A stretch of DNA of 5,756 bases, from the NCBI GenBank assembly GCA_031259935.1, contig JAIRKV010000299.1, positions 1 through 5,756 on the forward strand, in the 5' to 3' direction. The translations under genes and the position numbers were made by a program. Numbering within the stretch: position 1 is the first letter of the stretch; the number at the start of each line of letters is the position of its first letter. The notes under the pieces were generated by a model. That model saw only the letters and a program-made list of their open reading frames with translations. It did no database searches and was not told the origin of the DNA. This DNA is from Prevotellaceae bacterium (GTDB lineage Bacteria > Bacteroidota > Bacteroidia > Bacteroidales > UBA932). Shown here in pieces: positions 1-5,435 of the stretch.

Positions 1-2928
1 GACTACGGTTTTCAGCAATTTTTCGGCATCAGCCTGTAACTGCTCGTGCTCGGTTTTATTGTCTTTCAGCCCGAAAGCATAATACAGTTCTTTCCAGTTT
101 ACAAGTGGAATTATATCATTGAGTTCGATACTGTCAAAAACATGCACGCCTGAAAATTCAGGCACAAAAATTTGCTCGCCGTTCCAGTCAAGTTTCAATT
201 TGTTTTTTCGTGCTTCGTCAATGCTGATGCGTGTTTTGGATTTTTTTTCGATTTCGTATTTTTGTTTCAAGTTATTATATTCCATGTTCAAATTTTTCAG
301 ATAAGCGTCTTTCAGTTCGGGTGATAAAATATTTTTTATTACATCTACGCTTCGCGAAGCATCTTTCACATATATAACTCCTTCATTATATTTGGCGGCA
401 ATAGCAACGGCGGTATGTAATTTGCTGGTAGCTGCTCCGCCTATCAGCACGGGAATTTTAAGATTATTTGCTTTTGCAGCATCTACTACGCGAATCATTT
501 CGTCGAGCGATGGCGTTATCAATCCGCAAAGTCCTATCACATCTGCCTTTTCGCGAATTGCCGTATCAATAATCTGTTTTGCCGGCACCATCACTCCCAA
601 ATCAATGATTTCACAGCCGCTGCATGATAATACAATGCTCACAATGTTTTTTCCTATATCGTGCACATCGCCTTTTACCGTTGCAAGCAAAACTTTTTTT
701 GTGCTGCGGCTGTCTGCATTTTTCAATTTTTCCTGTTCAATCAACGGCTGTAAACAGGCAACGGCTTTTTTCATCACGCGTGCGCTTTTTATCACCTGCG
801 GCAAAAACATTTTTCCTTCACCAAACAAATCGCCGACACGATTCATTGCCTGCATCAACGGCTGTTCTATTATTTGTACAGGTCCGTACTGTTTCAGCAG
901 TTTGTCGATAATTTCTTCTATTTTATCGGGAATACCTTTGATAAGTGCAAACTGTAACTGCTCGTCAGGCGACAAGTTATCGCTGTGAGTTTGACCGGTT
1001 TTATCATCTTTTATAATATTTTTTTTGATATTCTTTTCGCTGTATTCCAAAAGCCTTTCCGTTGCATCGTTATGTTTATTCAGTACAACATCTTCAACAA
1101 GTTTCAAAAGCTGAGGGTCTATTTCGCTGTATATTATCTGCATTGCCGGATTCACAATTCCCATATCCATTCCTGCCGCTATTGCGTGATAAAGAAACAC
1201 CGAATGAATTGTTTCGCGAATCACAGTATTTCCGCGATAAGCGAACGACAAATTGCTAACGCCTCCGCTTACTTTGGCGTATGGAAGATTTTGTTTTATC
1301 CATGTACAGCAACGTATAAAATCAACCGCATACGAGTTATGTTCTTCGATTCCTGTTGATATGGCAAGAATATTCGGGTCGATAATTATATCATGAGGCG
1401 GAAAATTTATTTTTTCCGTAAGCAGGCGGTATGCACGTGCTGCTATCCTGATTTTTCTGTCGAAAGTGTCAGCCTGACCCTGTTCATCGAATAACATCAC
1501 AACTGCTGCCGCTCCAAACTTTTTAATATATTCGGCTTTTTCCAGAAAATCGGTTTCTCCGTCTTTCAGGTTTATGGAGTTCACTATTGATTTTCCCTGC
1601 AAACATTTTAATCCCGCTTTGATAACATCCCATTTCGACGAATCAACCATAACGGGAACTCGGGATATATCAGGATCCGAAGCAAGCATATTCAAAAAGT
1701 CGCACATTGCTTTTTGCGAGTCAATCATTGCATCATCCATGCAAACATCTATAATTTGCGCTCCATCTTCAATCTGTTGACGTGCAATTGATATGGCTTC
1801 TTCAAATTTTTGTTCTTTTATCAGACGCGCAAATTTTTTTGAACCTGCAACATTTGTCCGTTCACCAATATTTATAAAATTATTTTCATTCGACACTTTC
1901 AGAATTTCCAGTCCGCTGAATGTGGTAACATGATTTTGTTCTATCGGTTTTCGAGGTCGATATTTGCAGGCTTTTTCCGCTATTTTTTTTATATGCTCTG
2001 GCGTTGTTCCGCAACATCCGCCAATTATGTTTACCCAGCGGTTTTTCAATATCAGTTCCACATCGTTTGCCATATCATCGGGCGACAGCGTATATTTCCC
2101 GAACTGGTCGGGAAGTCCGGCATTGGGATATACGCATATATTGAAAGTTGAAATACGTGCAAGTTCTTCTATATACGGCATCATTTGTTTTGAGCCAAAT
2201 CCGCAATTCAATCCCAGGGTGAACAAATTCATGCTTGCAAATGTGGTATAGAAAGCCTCCAAAGTTTGCCCCGACAAAGTTCTGCCGCCCGTATCGCTTA
2301 ATGTTACCGAAATCATAACAGGAATATCAACTGATTTTTGCCTGCAACAGTCGTTTATTGCAACAAGAGCAGTTTTGGCGTTCAGCGTATCGAAAACAGT
2401 TTCAACCAGAATAATATCAACTTTTCCGTCAATCAAACCGCAAATCTGGTCGCAATAAGCATTGTAGAGTTCATCAAATGTTAAGTTTCGATAAGCAGGA
2501 TTTGAAACATCCGGCGACATCGAAAGCGCTTTGTTTGCAGGTCCGACAGAGCCTGCAACAAAACGCGGTTTTTCATTTGTCGAAAACTCGTCGGCAGCCT
2601 TGCGCGCAAGCAGCGCCGCCCGATAATTTATTTCGTAAGCCATTGATTCCATTTTATAATCGGCAAGCGAAATTGCATTTGCATTAAGCGAATTTGTTTC
2701 GATAATATCCGAACCTGCTGCAAGATATGCTCGGTGAATATCCATAACAGCCTGTGGCTGAGTCAGCACAAGTATATCATAATTGCCGGTTATTTCGACA
2801 TCCGATTTTGCAAACATTGAGCCGCGATAATCTTTTTCTTCAAATCCGTATTTCTGAATCATCGTACCCATTGCACCGTCAAGCACAAGTATCCTTTCTT
2901 TTATAAGTTGCGTCAAATTTTTATTCAT
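1..2928 (-). CDS. metH: Cobalamin-dependent methionine synthase (3' end beyond the window)
   Basis: Transfers a methyl group from 5-methyltetrahydrofolate via enzyme-bound cobalamin to homocysteine, giving methionine and tetrahydrofolate in the cytosol. The frame is open from ATG at 2928 to the left edge: 976 residues, against about 1227 in E. coli MetH, so roughly 250 are missing. Domains in order: homocysteine-binding barrel (about 1-325) with zinc ligands Cys242 (in GLNCG) and Cys305-Cys306 (in GGCCGTTP); pterin-binding barrel (about 350-610) opening with NIGERTN at 353-359; cobalamin cap (about 635-735) with MFLPQV at 707-712; cobalamin Rossmann domain with DVHDIG at 754-759, His756 being the lower axial ligand, plus ITPSLDEM with Ser807; start of the reactivation domain from about 910. 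Residue numbers track E. coli with an offset of 2 to 5. Three usually conserved positions differ: Cys396, Cys801 and Asn944 (see findings). The reading frame has no internal stop. The start fits the family N-terminus (ILVLDGAMGTMIQ). It lies 113 bp downstream of rnhB on the same strand. Confidence 0.98.
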   Translation of the reverse strand, partial: MNKNLTQLIKERILVLDGAMGTMIQKYGFEEKDYRGSMFAKSDVEITGNYDILVLTQPQAVMDIHRAYLAAGSDIIETNSLNANAISLADYKMESMAYEINYRAALLARKAADEFSTNEKPRFVAGSVGPANKALSMSPDVSNPAYRNLTFDELYNAYCDQICGLIDGKVDIILVETVFDTLNAKTALVAINDCCRQKSVDIPVMISVTLSDTGGRTLSGQTLEAFYTTFASMNLFTLGLNCGFGSKQMMPYIEELARISTFNICVYPNAGLPDQFGKYTLSPDDMANDVELILKNRWVNIIGGCCGTTPEHIKKIAEKACKYRPRKPIEQNHVTTFSGLEILKVSNENNFINIGERTNVAGSKKFARLIKEQKFEEAISIARQQIEDGAQIIDVCMDDAMIDSQKAMCDFLNMLASDPDISRVPVMVDSSKWDVIKAGLKCLQGKSIVNSINLKDGETDFLEKAEYIKKFGAAAVVMLFDEQGQADTFDRKIRIAARAYRLLTEKINFPPHDIIIDPNILAISTGIEEHNSYAVDFIRCCTWIKQNLPYAKVSGGVSNLSFAYRGNTVIRETIHSVFLYHAIAAGMDMGIVNPAMQIIYSEIDPQLLKLVEDVVLNKHNDATERLLEYSEKNIKKNIIKDDKTGQTHSDNLSPDEQLQFALIKGIPDKIEEIIDKLLKQYGPVQIIEQPLMQAMNRVGDLFGEGKMFLPQVIKSARVMKKAVACLQPLIEQEKLKNADSRSTKKVLLATVKGDVHDIGKNIVSIVLSCSGCEIIDLGVMVPAKQIIDTAIREKADVIGLCGLITPSLDEMIRVVDAAKANNLKIPVLIGGAATSKLHTAVAIAAKYNEGVIYVKDASRSVDVIKNILSPELKDAYLKNLNMEYNNLKQKYEIEKKSKTRISIDEARKNKLKLDWNGEQIFVPEFSGVHVFDSIELNDIIPLVNWKELYYAFGLKDNKTEHEQLQADAEKLLKTVV

Positions 2929-2949
2929 TCAGATGTATATATGATTTTG

Positions 2950-2957
2950 CAAAAGTA
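2950..2957 (-). promoter_or_regulatory. Candidate metH promoter, -7 element
   Basis: Read on the minus strand this is TACTTTTG, an exact match to the Bacteroidota -7 consensus TAnnTTTG. It sits 21 bases before the metH ATG, implying a very short leader. No good TTTG lies at the expected -33 spacing, so the promoter is incomplete by eye. No cobalamin or SAM riboswitch is recognisable, and the 113-bp spacer is short for a cobalamin riboswitch. Confidence 0.45.
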
Positions 2958-2959
2958 GT

Positions 2960-2994
2960 AAAAAACAGTTAATGTTGAAGTATGCGGACTGTTT
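2960..2994 (-). terminator. Weak hairpin plus U-tract between rnhB and metH
   Basis: On the minus strand AAACAGT (2994-2988) can pair with ACTGTTT (2969-2963), a 7-bp stem with an 18-nt loop, running into six Ts at 2965-2960. This resembles a weak intrinsic terminator for rnhB transcripts. The stem is AT-rich and the loop long, so termination would be inefficient. A third arm at 3011-3006 can pair with the first arm instead (see findings). Confidence 0.3.
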
Positions 2995-3041
2995 GAAAAA
3001 ATAATAACAGTAAGAATTTTTCCATTTCGCTAACAATATTG

Positions 3042-3665
3042 TCAGTTATCGGTTTGAAATTTTATTTCCGTTTGAGTATCCAATAATTTATAAGATAACC
3101 GGTGAAACGGCGTTGTGCCGTATCTGGCAATGGCAAAGCGATGTTTTTTTGTGGGATAGCCTTTGTTTTGTTCCCAGCCGTATTGAGGGTGTATTTTTGC
3201 AATTTTTTCCATAAATTCATCTCGATGAGTTTTCGCTAAAATTGAGGCTGCCGCAATACTTTTGTATTTTTCATCGCCTTTTATTATGGTTTTATGTGCG
3301 ATATTTCCGTATTGTTTAAAACGGTTTCCATCTACAATTATAAATTCAGGCTGTACTTTAAGTCCCGACAACGCTTTGTGCATAGCCAAAATAGAAGCGT
3401 TAAGAATATTTATTCTGTCGATTTCCTTATTGTCAACCGATGCAACAGACCAGGCAATTGCTTCGTTTTCGATAATTTTGCGAAGTTCTTTTCGTTGTTT
3501 TTCAGTAAGTTGCTTGGAATCGTTAAGTACAGAATGTTCAAAACTGTCTGGTAAAATAACAGCAGCAGCAAAAACAGGACCTGATAAACATCCACGTCCG
3601 GCTTCATCGCAGCCGGCTTCAGGTTTTACTGTGCCAAAGCAGGATTTTAATTCAGTTATTTTCAA
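3042..3665 (-). CDS. rnhB: Ribonuclease HII
   Basis: Endonuclease that cleaves the RNA strand of RNA/DNA hybrids and nicks DNA at single embedded ribonucleotides, feeding ribonucleotide excision repair; metal-dependent and cytosolic. The 207-residue length is normal for the family. Visible signatures: GCDEAGRG at 18-25 with catalytic Asp20 and Glu21; DSKQLT at 49-54; IIVDGNR with Asp112; KGDEKYKSIAAASILAK at 129-145; Asp149 in the following THRDE; and a C-terminal GYPTKKH and TTPFHR stretch. All four acidic metal ligands are present, so it should be active. The start is unusual: the only reasonable in-frame initiator ahead of the conserved core is TTG at 3665, since an in-frame TGA lies at 3693-3695 and the nearby ATG at 3668-3670 is out of frame. 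A good promoter lies 35-66 bp upstream. metH follows on the same strand. Confidence 0.97.
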   Translation of the reverse strand: MKITELKSCFGTVKPEAGCDEAGRGCLSGPVFAAAVILPDSFEHSVLNDSKQLTEKQRKELRKIIENEAIAWSVASVDNKEIDRINILNASILAMHKALSGLKVQPEFIIVDGNRFKQYGNIAHKTIIKGDEKYKSIAAASILAKTHRDEFMEKIAKIHPQYGWEQNKGYPTKKHRFAIARYGTTPFHRLSYKLLDTQTEIKFQTDN

Positions 3666-3699
3666 AACATTATTTATTTTCAGCAGATTAATTCAGATG

Positions 3700-3731
3700 C
3701 AAAAATATATATTTCATTTGCAAATACCAAA
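3700..3731 (-). promoter_or_regulatory. Bacteroidota-type promoter for rnhB
   Basis: On the minus strand TTTG at 3731-3728 (-33 element) is followed after exactly 20 bp by TATTTTTG at 3707-3700, an exact match to the -7 consensus TAnnTTTG. Both sequence and spacing are as expected for the housekeeping sigma factor of this phylum. Transcription would begin near 3693, leaving a leader of about 28 nt before the TTG start. It is the best promoter in the window and supports both the phylum assignment and the rnhB start. Confidence 0.7.
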
Positions 3732-3741
3732 CATATTCCGT

Positions 3742-3763
3742 CATTTTGAGTTATCGCAAAATG
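3742..3763. repeat. Small inverted repeat upstream of rnhB promoter
   Basis: CATTTTG at 3742-3748 and CAAAATG at 3757-3763 form a perfect 7-bp inverted repeat around an 8-nt centre. It lies immediately upstream of the rnhB -33 element, where an activator site could sit. No regulator family can be inferred, and such a short AT-rich palindrome may be chance. Confidence 0.25.
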
Positions 3764-3865
3764 TAATTTTAACACATCATGTTCAGGATAAGAATAAAAA
3801 AATTTATTGAATTATTATAAAGTGTTGTTAAAAATTTGAGTTTTTTCTTAAAAAATTTTTGAACT

Positions 3866-3955
3866 ATGGCAGTAAAATACACAGTAAACGAAAGAGGAAA
3901 TCCATTGCAACCTCAACAACCAAAGAAATGGTACGCCAATGCAAGGAACGTTTAA
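3866..3955 (+). pseudogene. N-terminal remnant of a Bacteroidota HU/HIG-type DNA-binding protein
   Basis: An ATG-started frame of 29 codons encodes MAVKYTVNERGNPLQPQQP followed by KKWYANARNV and a TAA stop. This resembles the start of the HU-like (HU-HIG) nucleoid proteins abundant in Bacteroidota, which typically begin M-A/P-V-K-Y-K/T-V-x-x-R-G-N-P and continue with KK-[YFW]-YA before the DNA-binding body of about 100 further residues. That body is absent: nothing downstream in any forward frame resembles it. Truncated with the frame closing two bases before the left copy of the 16-nt repeat. No recognisable promoter or ribosome binding site precedes it. An intact 29-residue peptide is an alternative, but the match to a domain start makes a broken gene more likely. 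Family assignment is from memory of the N-terminal pattern. Confidence 0.65.
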
Positions 3956-3956
3956 A

Positions 3957-3972
3957 AATTTAAAGATTTAAA
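3957..3972 (+). repeat. Left copy of 16-nt inverted flanking repeat
   Basis: AATTTAAAGATTTAAA occurs here and, as its exact reverse complement, at 5401-5416. The two copies bracket the efflux adaptor gene. This copy begins two bases after the stop codon of the HU/HIG remnant. The sequence is simple and AT-rich. Confidence 0.5.
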
Positions 3973-4035
3973 GAATAATATGGAAGTAAAACAAAACTGA
4001 TAGAAAATTTTAATATCATATTATTGCTGATTTTT

Positions 4036-4060
4036 TTATTCGTGAGGAGCGACTGAATAA
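4036..4060. repeat. Small hairpin, possible decayed dispersed repeat
   Basis: TTATTC at 4036-4041 pairs with GAATAA at 4055-4060 around a 13-nt loop containing GAGGAGCGAC, unusually G-rich for this spacer. The loop loosely resembles the core of the dispersed 'GCGAGG...GACGAAGCAAT' repeat seen intact at 5304-5399, so it may be a worn relic of the same family. Evidence is weak. Confidence 0.25.
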
Positions 4061-4064
4061 TTGA

Positions 4065-4081
4065 ATTATGCATATCATAAT
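4065..4081. repeat. Short palindrome upstream of the adaptor gene
   Basis: ATTATG and CATAAT form a perfect 6-bp inverted repeat around CATAT, about 110 bp before the adaptor start. Efflux genes are often under TetR- or MarR-type repressors that bind palindromes, but no regulator gene is present in the window and the position is well upstream of the -7 motif. Confidence 0.2.
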
Positions 4082-4147
4082 ATGTATTAAATTCGCTTTA
4101 ATTTATGTATTATAAAAAAACTTATGCCTTATTCCAAAAAAATCATA

Positions 4148-4155
4148 TAAATTTG
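4148..4155 (+). promoter_or_regulatory. Candidate adaptor-gene promoter, -7 element
   Basis: TAAATTTG matches the Bacteroidota -7 consensus TAnnTTTG exactly and lies 37 bp before the ATG at 4193, giving a plausible leader of about 30 nt. No clear TTTG is present about 20 bp upstream, so only half of the promoter is supported. The bases before the ATG are A-rich with no Shine-Dalgarno sequence. Confidence 0.4.
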
Positions 4156-4192
4156 AGCGAAATTGTATAATATAAATTATTAAAATCAAAAT

Positions 4193-5224
4193 ATGGCAAC
4201 GAAAAGTTTACAGAAATTTGCATGTATGATACTGGTTTTATTCGCTGTTGCCTGTTCGGAAAACAAAAAAGGCGACGCATATCAAAAAACCGTATCGGTA
4301 AAAACCGTTGAAGTAAATTCAATAACTAAAACCGCATCACGTAATTATGTGGGAACTGTTGAAGAAGAATCATCTTCGGCGTTGAGTTTCAGCATATCGG
4401 GCAACGTTATTAATGTGTATGTTGCAGAAGGACAAAAAGTGAACAAAGGAATGTTGCTGGCTCAAGTATCAGCCGAAAATCTGCAAAGCAGTTATGATGC
4501 GGCGCAGGCTACATTTAAACAGGCTGAAGATGCAATGAAGCGAATGCAAATGCTGTACGACAGTCAAAGCCTGCCCGAAATAAAATATATCGAAGCACAG
4601 ACCAAACTCGAACAGGCAAAATCGGCTTTGCACATTGCCGAAAAAAACATTTCGGATACTAAACTTTATGCACCTTTCGACGGCATTATCGGAAAAAGGC
4701 TGATTGATATGGGCGAAAATGTTATTCCGGGAAAACCGGTATTTACTCTTCTGAAAACAAACACGGTGAAAATAAAATTTTCGGTTTCCGAAAACGAAAT
4801 CTCAAATATTGACAGGCACGGCGAGGCAACAGTTATCGTTGCAGCGCTCGGCGGCAAACAGTTCAAAGGAATGGTAACGGAAAAAAGCATAACCGCAAAT
4901 AATATCACGCATACTTATGATGCAAAAATAAAATTGGATAACGATTCCGGCGAGTTGATTCCGGGAATGGTATGTCGAGTGCTGTTAAATAAAATTTACA
5001 GCAGCGAAATATTTGTATTGCCAAACAGTTCCGTTCTTGTTGCGCATGATGGTCGCCGTTTTGTGTGGCTTGTAAAAAACGGTTATGCAACGGCAACAAC
5101 AGTAAACACCGGCGAATTTACCGATTCGGGCGTGATAATTGAAAGCGGTCTTAATGTCGGCGATAAAGTGATTGTCGAAGGTTATCATAAAGTAAGCGAA
5201 GGAATGAAAGTATCTGAAATATAA
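4193..5224 (+). CDS. RND-family efflux periplasmic adaptor lipoprotein (membrane fusion protein)
   Basis: Periplasmic adaptor that would bridge an inner-membrane RND pump to an outer-membrane TolC-like channel in drug, toxin or metal efflux; the substrate cannot be inferred. The 343-residue protein starts with a signal peptide and lipobox-like AVAC, with Cys21 the likely lipidated residue (Ala at -3 is less common than Leu). Then: first half of the lipoyl/barrel-sandwich domain (about 66-92, GNVINVYVAEGQKVNKG); an alpha-helical hairpin rich in Ala, Gln, Glu and Lys (about 94-154); second lipoyl half (158-188, LYAPFDGIIGKRLIDMGENV); beta-barrel (about 191-268, with LIPGMVCRV); and a C-terminal membrane-proximal domain ending GLNVGDKVIVEG. 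Domain order and length are normal, so it looks functional. No pump gene follows: the next downstream gene is convergent. Upstream lies only the HU/HIG remnant and divergent rnhB. A macrolide-type ABC exporter adaptor is an alternative, but the short coiled hairpin and overall pattern fit RND adaptors better. Confidence 0.93.
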   Translation: MATKSLQKFACMILVLFAVACSENKKGDAYQKTVSVKTVEVNSITKTASRNYVGTVEEESSSALSFSISGNVINVYVAEGQKVNKGMLLAQVSAENLQSSYDAAQATFKQAEDAMKRMQMLYDSQSLPEIKYIEAQTKLEQAKSALHIAEKNISDTKLYAPFDGIIGKRLIDMGENVIPGKPVFTLLKTNTVKIKFSVSENEISNIDRHGEATVIVAALGGKQFKGMVTEKSITANNITHTYDAKIKLDNDSGELIPGMVCRVLLNKIYSSEIFVLPNSSVLVAHDGRRFVWLVKNGYATATTVNTGEFTDSGVIIESGLNVGDKVIVEGYHKVSEGMKVSEI

Positions 5225-5303
5225 ATAGTCGTTCCTTAAAAATAAAAAAATCAGCAATGATACGACATTATTTCTGTCAGTCTTGTTTTGACATAAAAGC
5301 AAG

Positions 5304-5399
5304 AAGCACGTCATTGCGAACTGCGCGAAGCAATCCAGAAAAAACACAAAGCACAGGTCTGGATTGCTTCGTCATTTCATTCCTCGCAATGACGTGCTT
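5304..5399. repeat. Two-stem palindromic dispersed-type repeat (REP/MITE-like)
   Basis: The outer stem is 16 bp and perfect: AAGCACGTCATTGCGA (5304-5319) with its complement at 5384-5399. An asymmetric internal loop follows (6 nt at 5320-5325, 12 nt at 5372-5383), then a perfect 13-bp inner stem, CGAAGCAATCCAG (5326-5338) with 5359-5371, closed by a 20-nt loop. The core GTCATTGCGA...GAAGCAATCC is, from memory, a widespread dispersed intergenic palindrome in bacterial genomes. It carries no coding capacity. Lying between convergent genes it may act as a bidirectional terminator or stabilise 3' ends. Much more GC-rich than the surrounding spacer. Confidence 0.85.
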
Positions 5400-5400
5400 A

Positions 5401-5416
5401 TTTAAATCTTTAAATT
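5401..5416 (-). repeat. Right copy of 16-nt inverted flanking repeat
   Basis: TTTAAATCTTTAAATT is the exact reverse complement of the copy at 3957-3972. It starts two bases after the outer stem of the palindromic repeat and lies 20 bp from the stop codon of the right-hand gene. Confidence 0.5.
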
Positions 5417-5435
5417 ATTAAATTCTTATATCATT

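Larger units (their letters stand above)
3732..4192. other. Spacer of about 460 bp between rnhB promoter and adaptor gene
   Basis: AT-rich stretch with no intact gene. It holds, left to right: a small inverted repeat CATTTTG/CAAAATG at 3742-3763 just upstream of the rnhB -33 element; the HU/HIG remnant at 3866-3955; one copy of the 16-nt flanking repeat at 3957-3972; a 6-bp hairpin with a GC-richer 13-nt loop at 4036-4060; a small palindrome ATTATG/CATAAT at 4065-4081; and a -7-like promoter motif for the adaptor gene at 4148-4155. No tRNA or other structured RNA is recognisable. Confidence 0.6.
5225..5435. other. Spacer between convergent genes
   Basis: A 211-bp spacer between the adaptor gene and the minus-strand gene on the right. 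It contains the 96-bp palindromic repeat at 5304-5399 and the right copy of the 16-nt repeat at 5401-5416. No simple GC-stem/U-tract terminator lies directly behind the adaptor gene; the palindrome is the only strong hairpin and may end transcription from both sides. No gene is recognisable. Confidence 0.6.

Noticed and set aside
392..988. Plus-strand open frame of 198 codons
   Set aside because: It lies wholly within metH on the opposite strand, whose translation matches methionine synthase domain by domain; the plus-strand product is Ser/Ile/Phe-rich shadow sequence.
2929..3041. Cobalamin or SAM riboswitch upstream of metH
   Set aside because: The spacer is only 113 bp, AT-rich, and lacks a recognisable B12-box or SAM-riboswitch pattern.
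3262..3810. Plus-strand open frame of 182 codons
   Set aside because: It overlaps rnhB and its promoter on the opposite strand; rnhB has all catalytic motifs, so this is a shadow frame.
3841..3865. Promoter for the HU/HIG remnant
   Set aside because: The nearest candidate, AATTTTTG, misses the consensus T and lies almost on the start codon, leaving no room for a leader.
4985..5347. Minus-strand open frame of 120 codons over the adaptor 3' end and the palindrome
   Set aside because: It is antisense to a well-supported adaptor gene and its N-terminus is encoded by the repeat; no recognisable protein features.
5304..5399. CRISPR repeat or insertion sequence
   Set aside because: There is a single palindrome with no spacer-repeat periodicity, no transposase and no clear target-site duplication.
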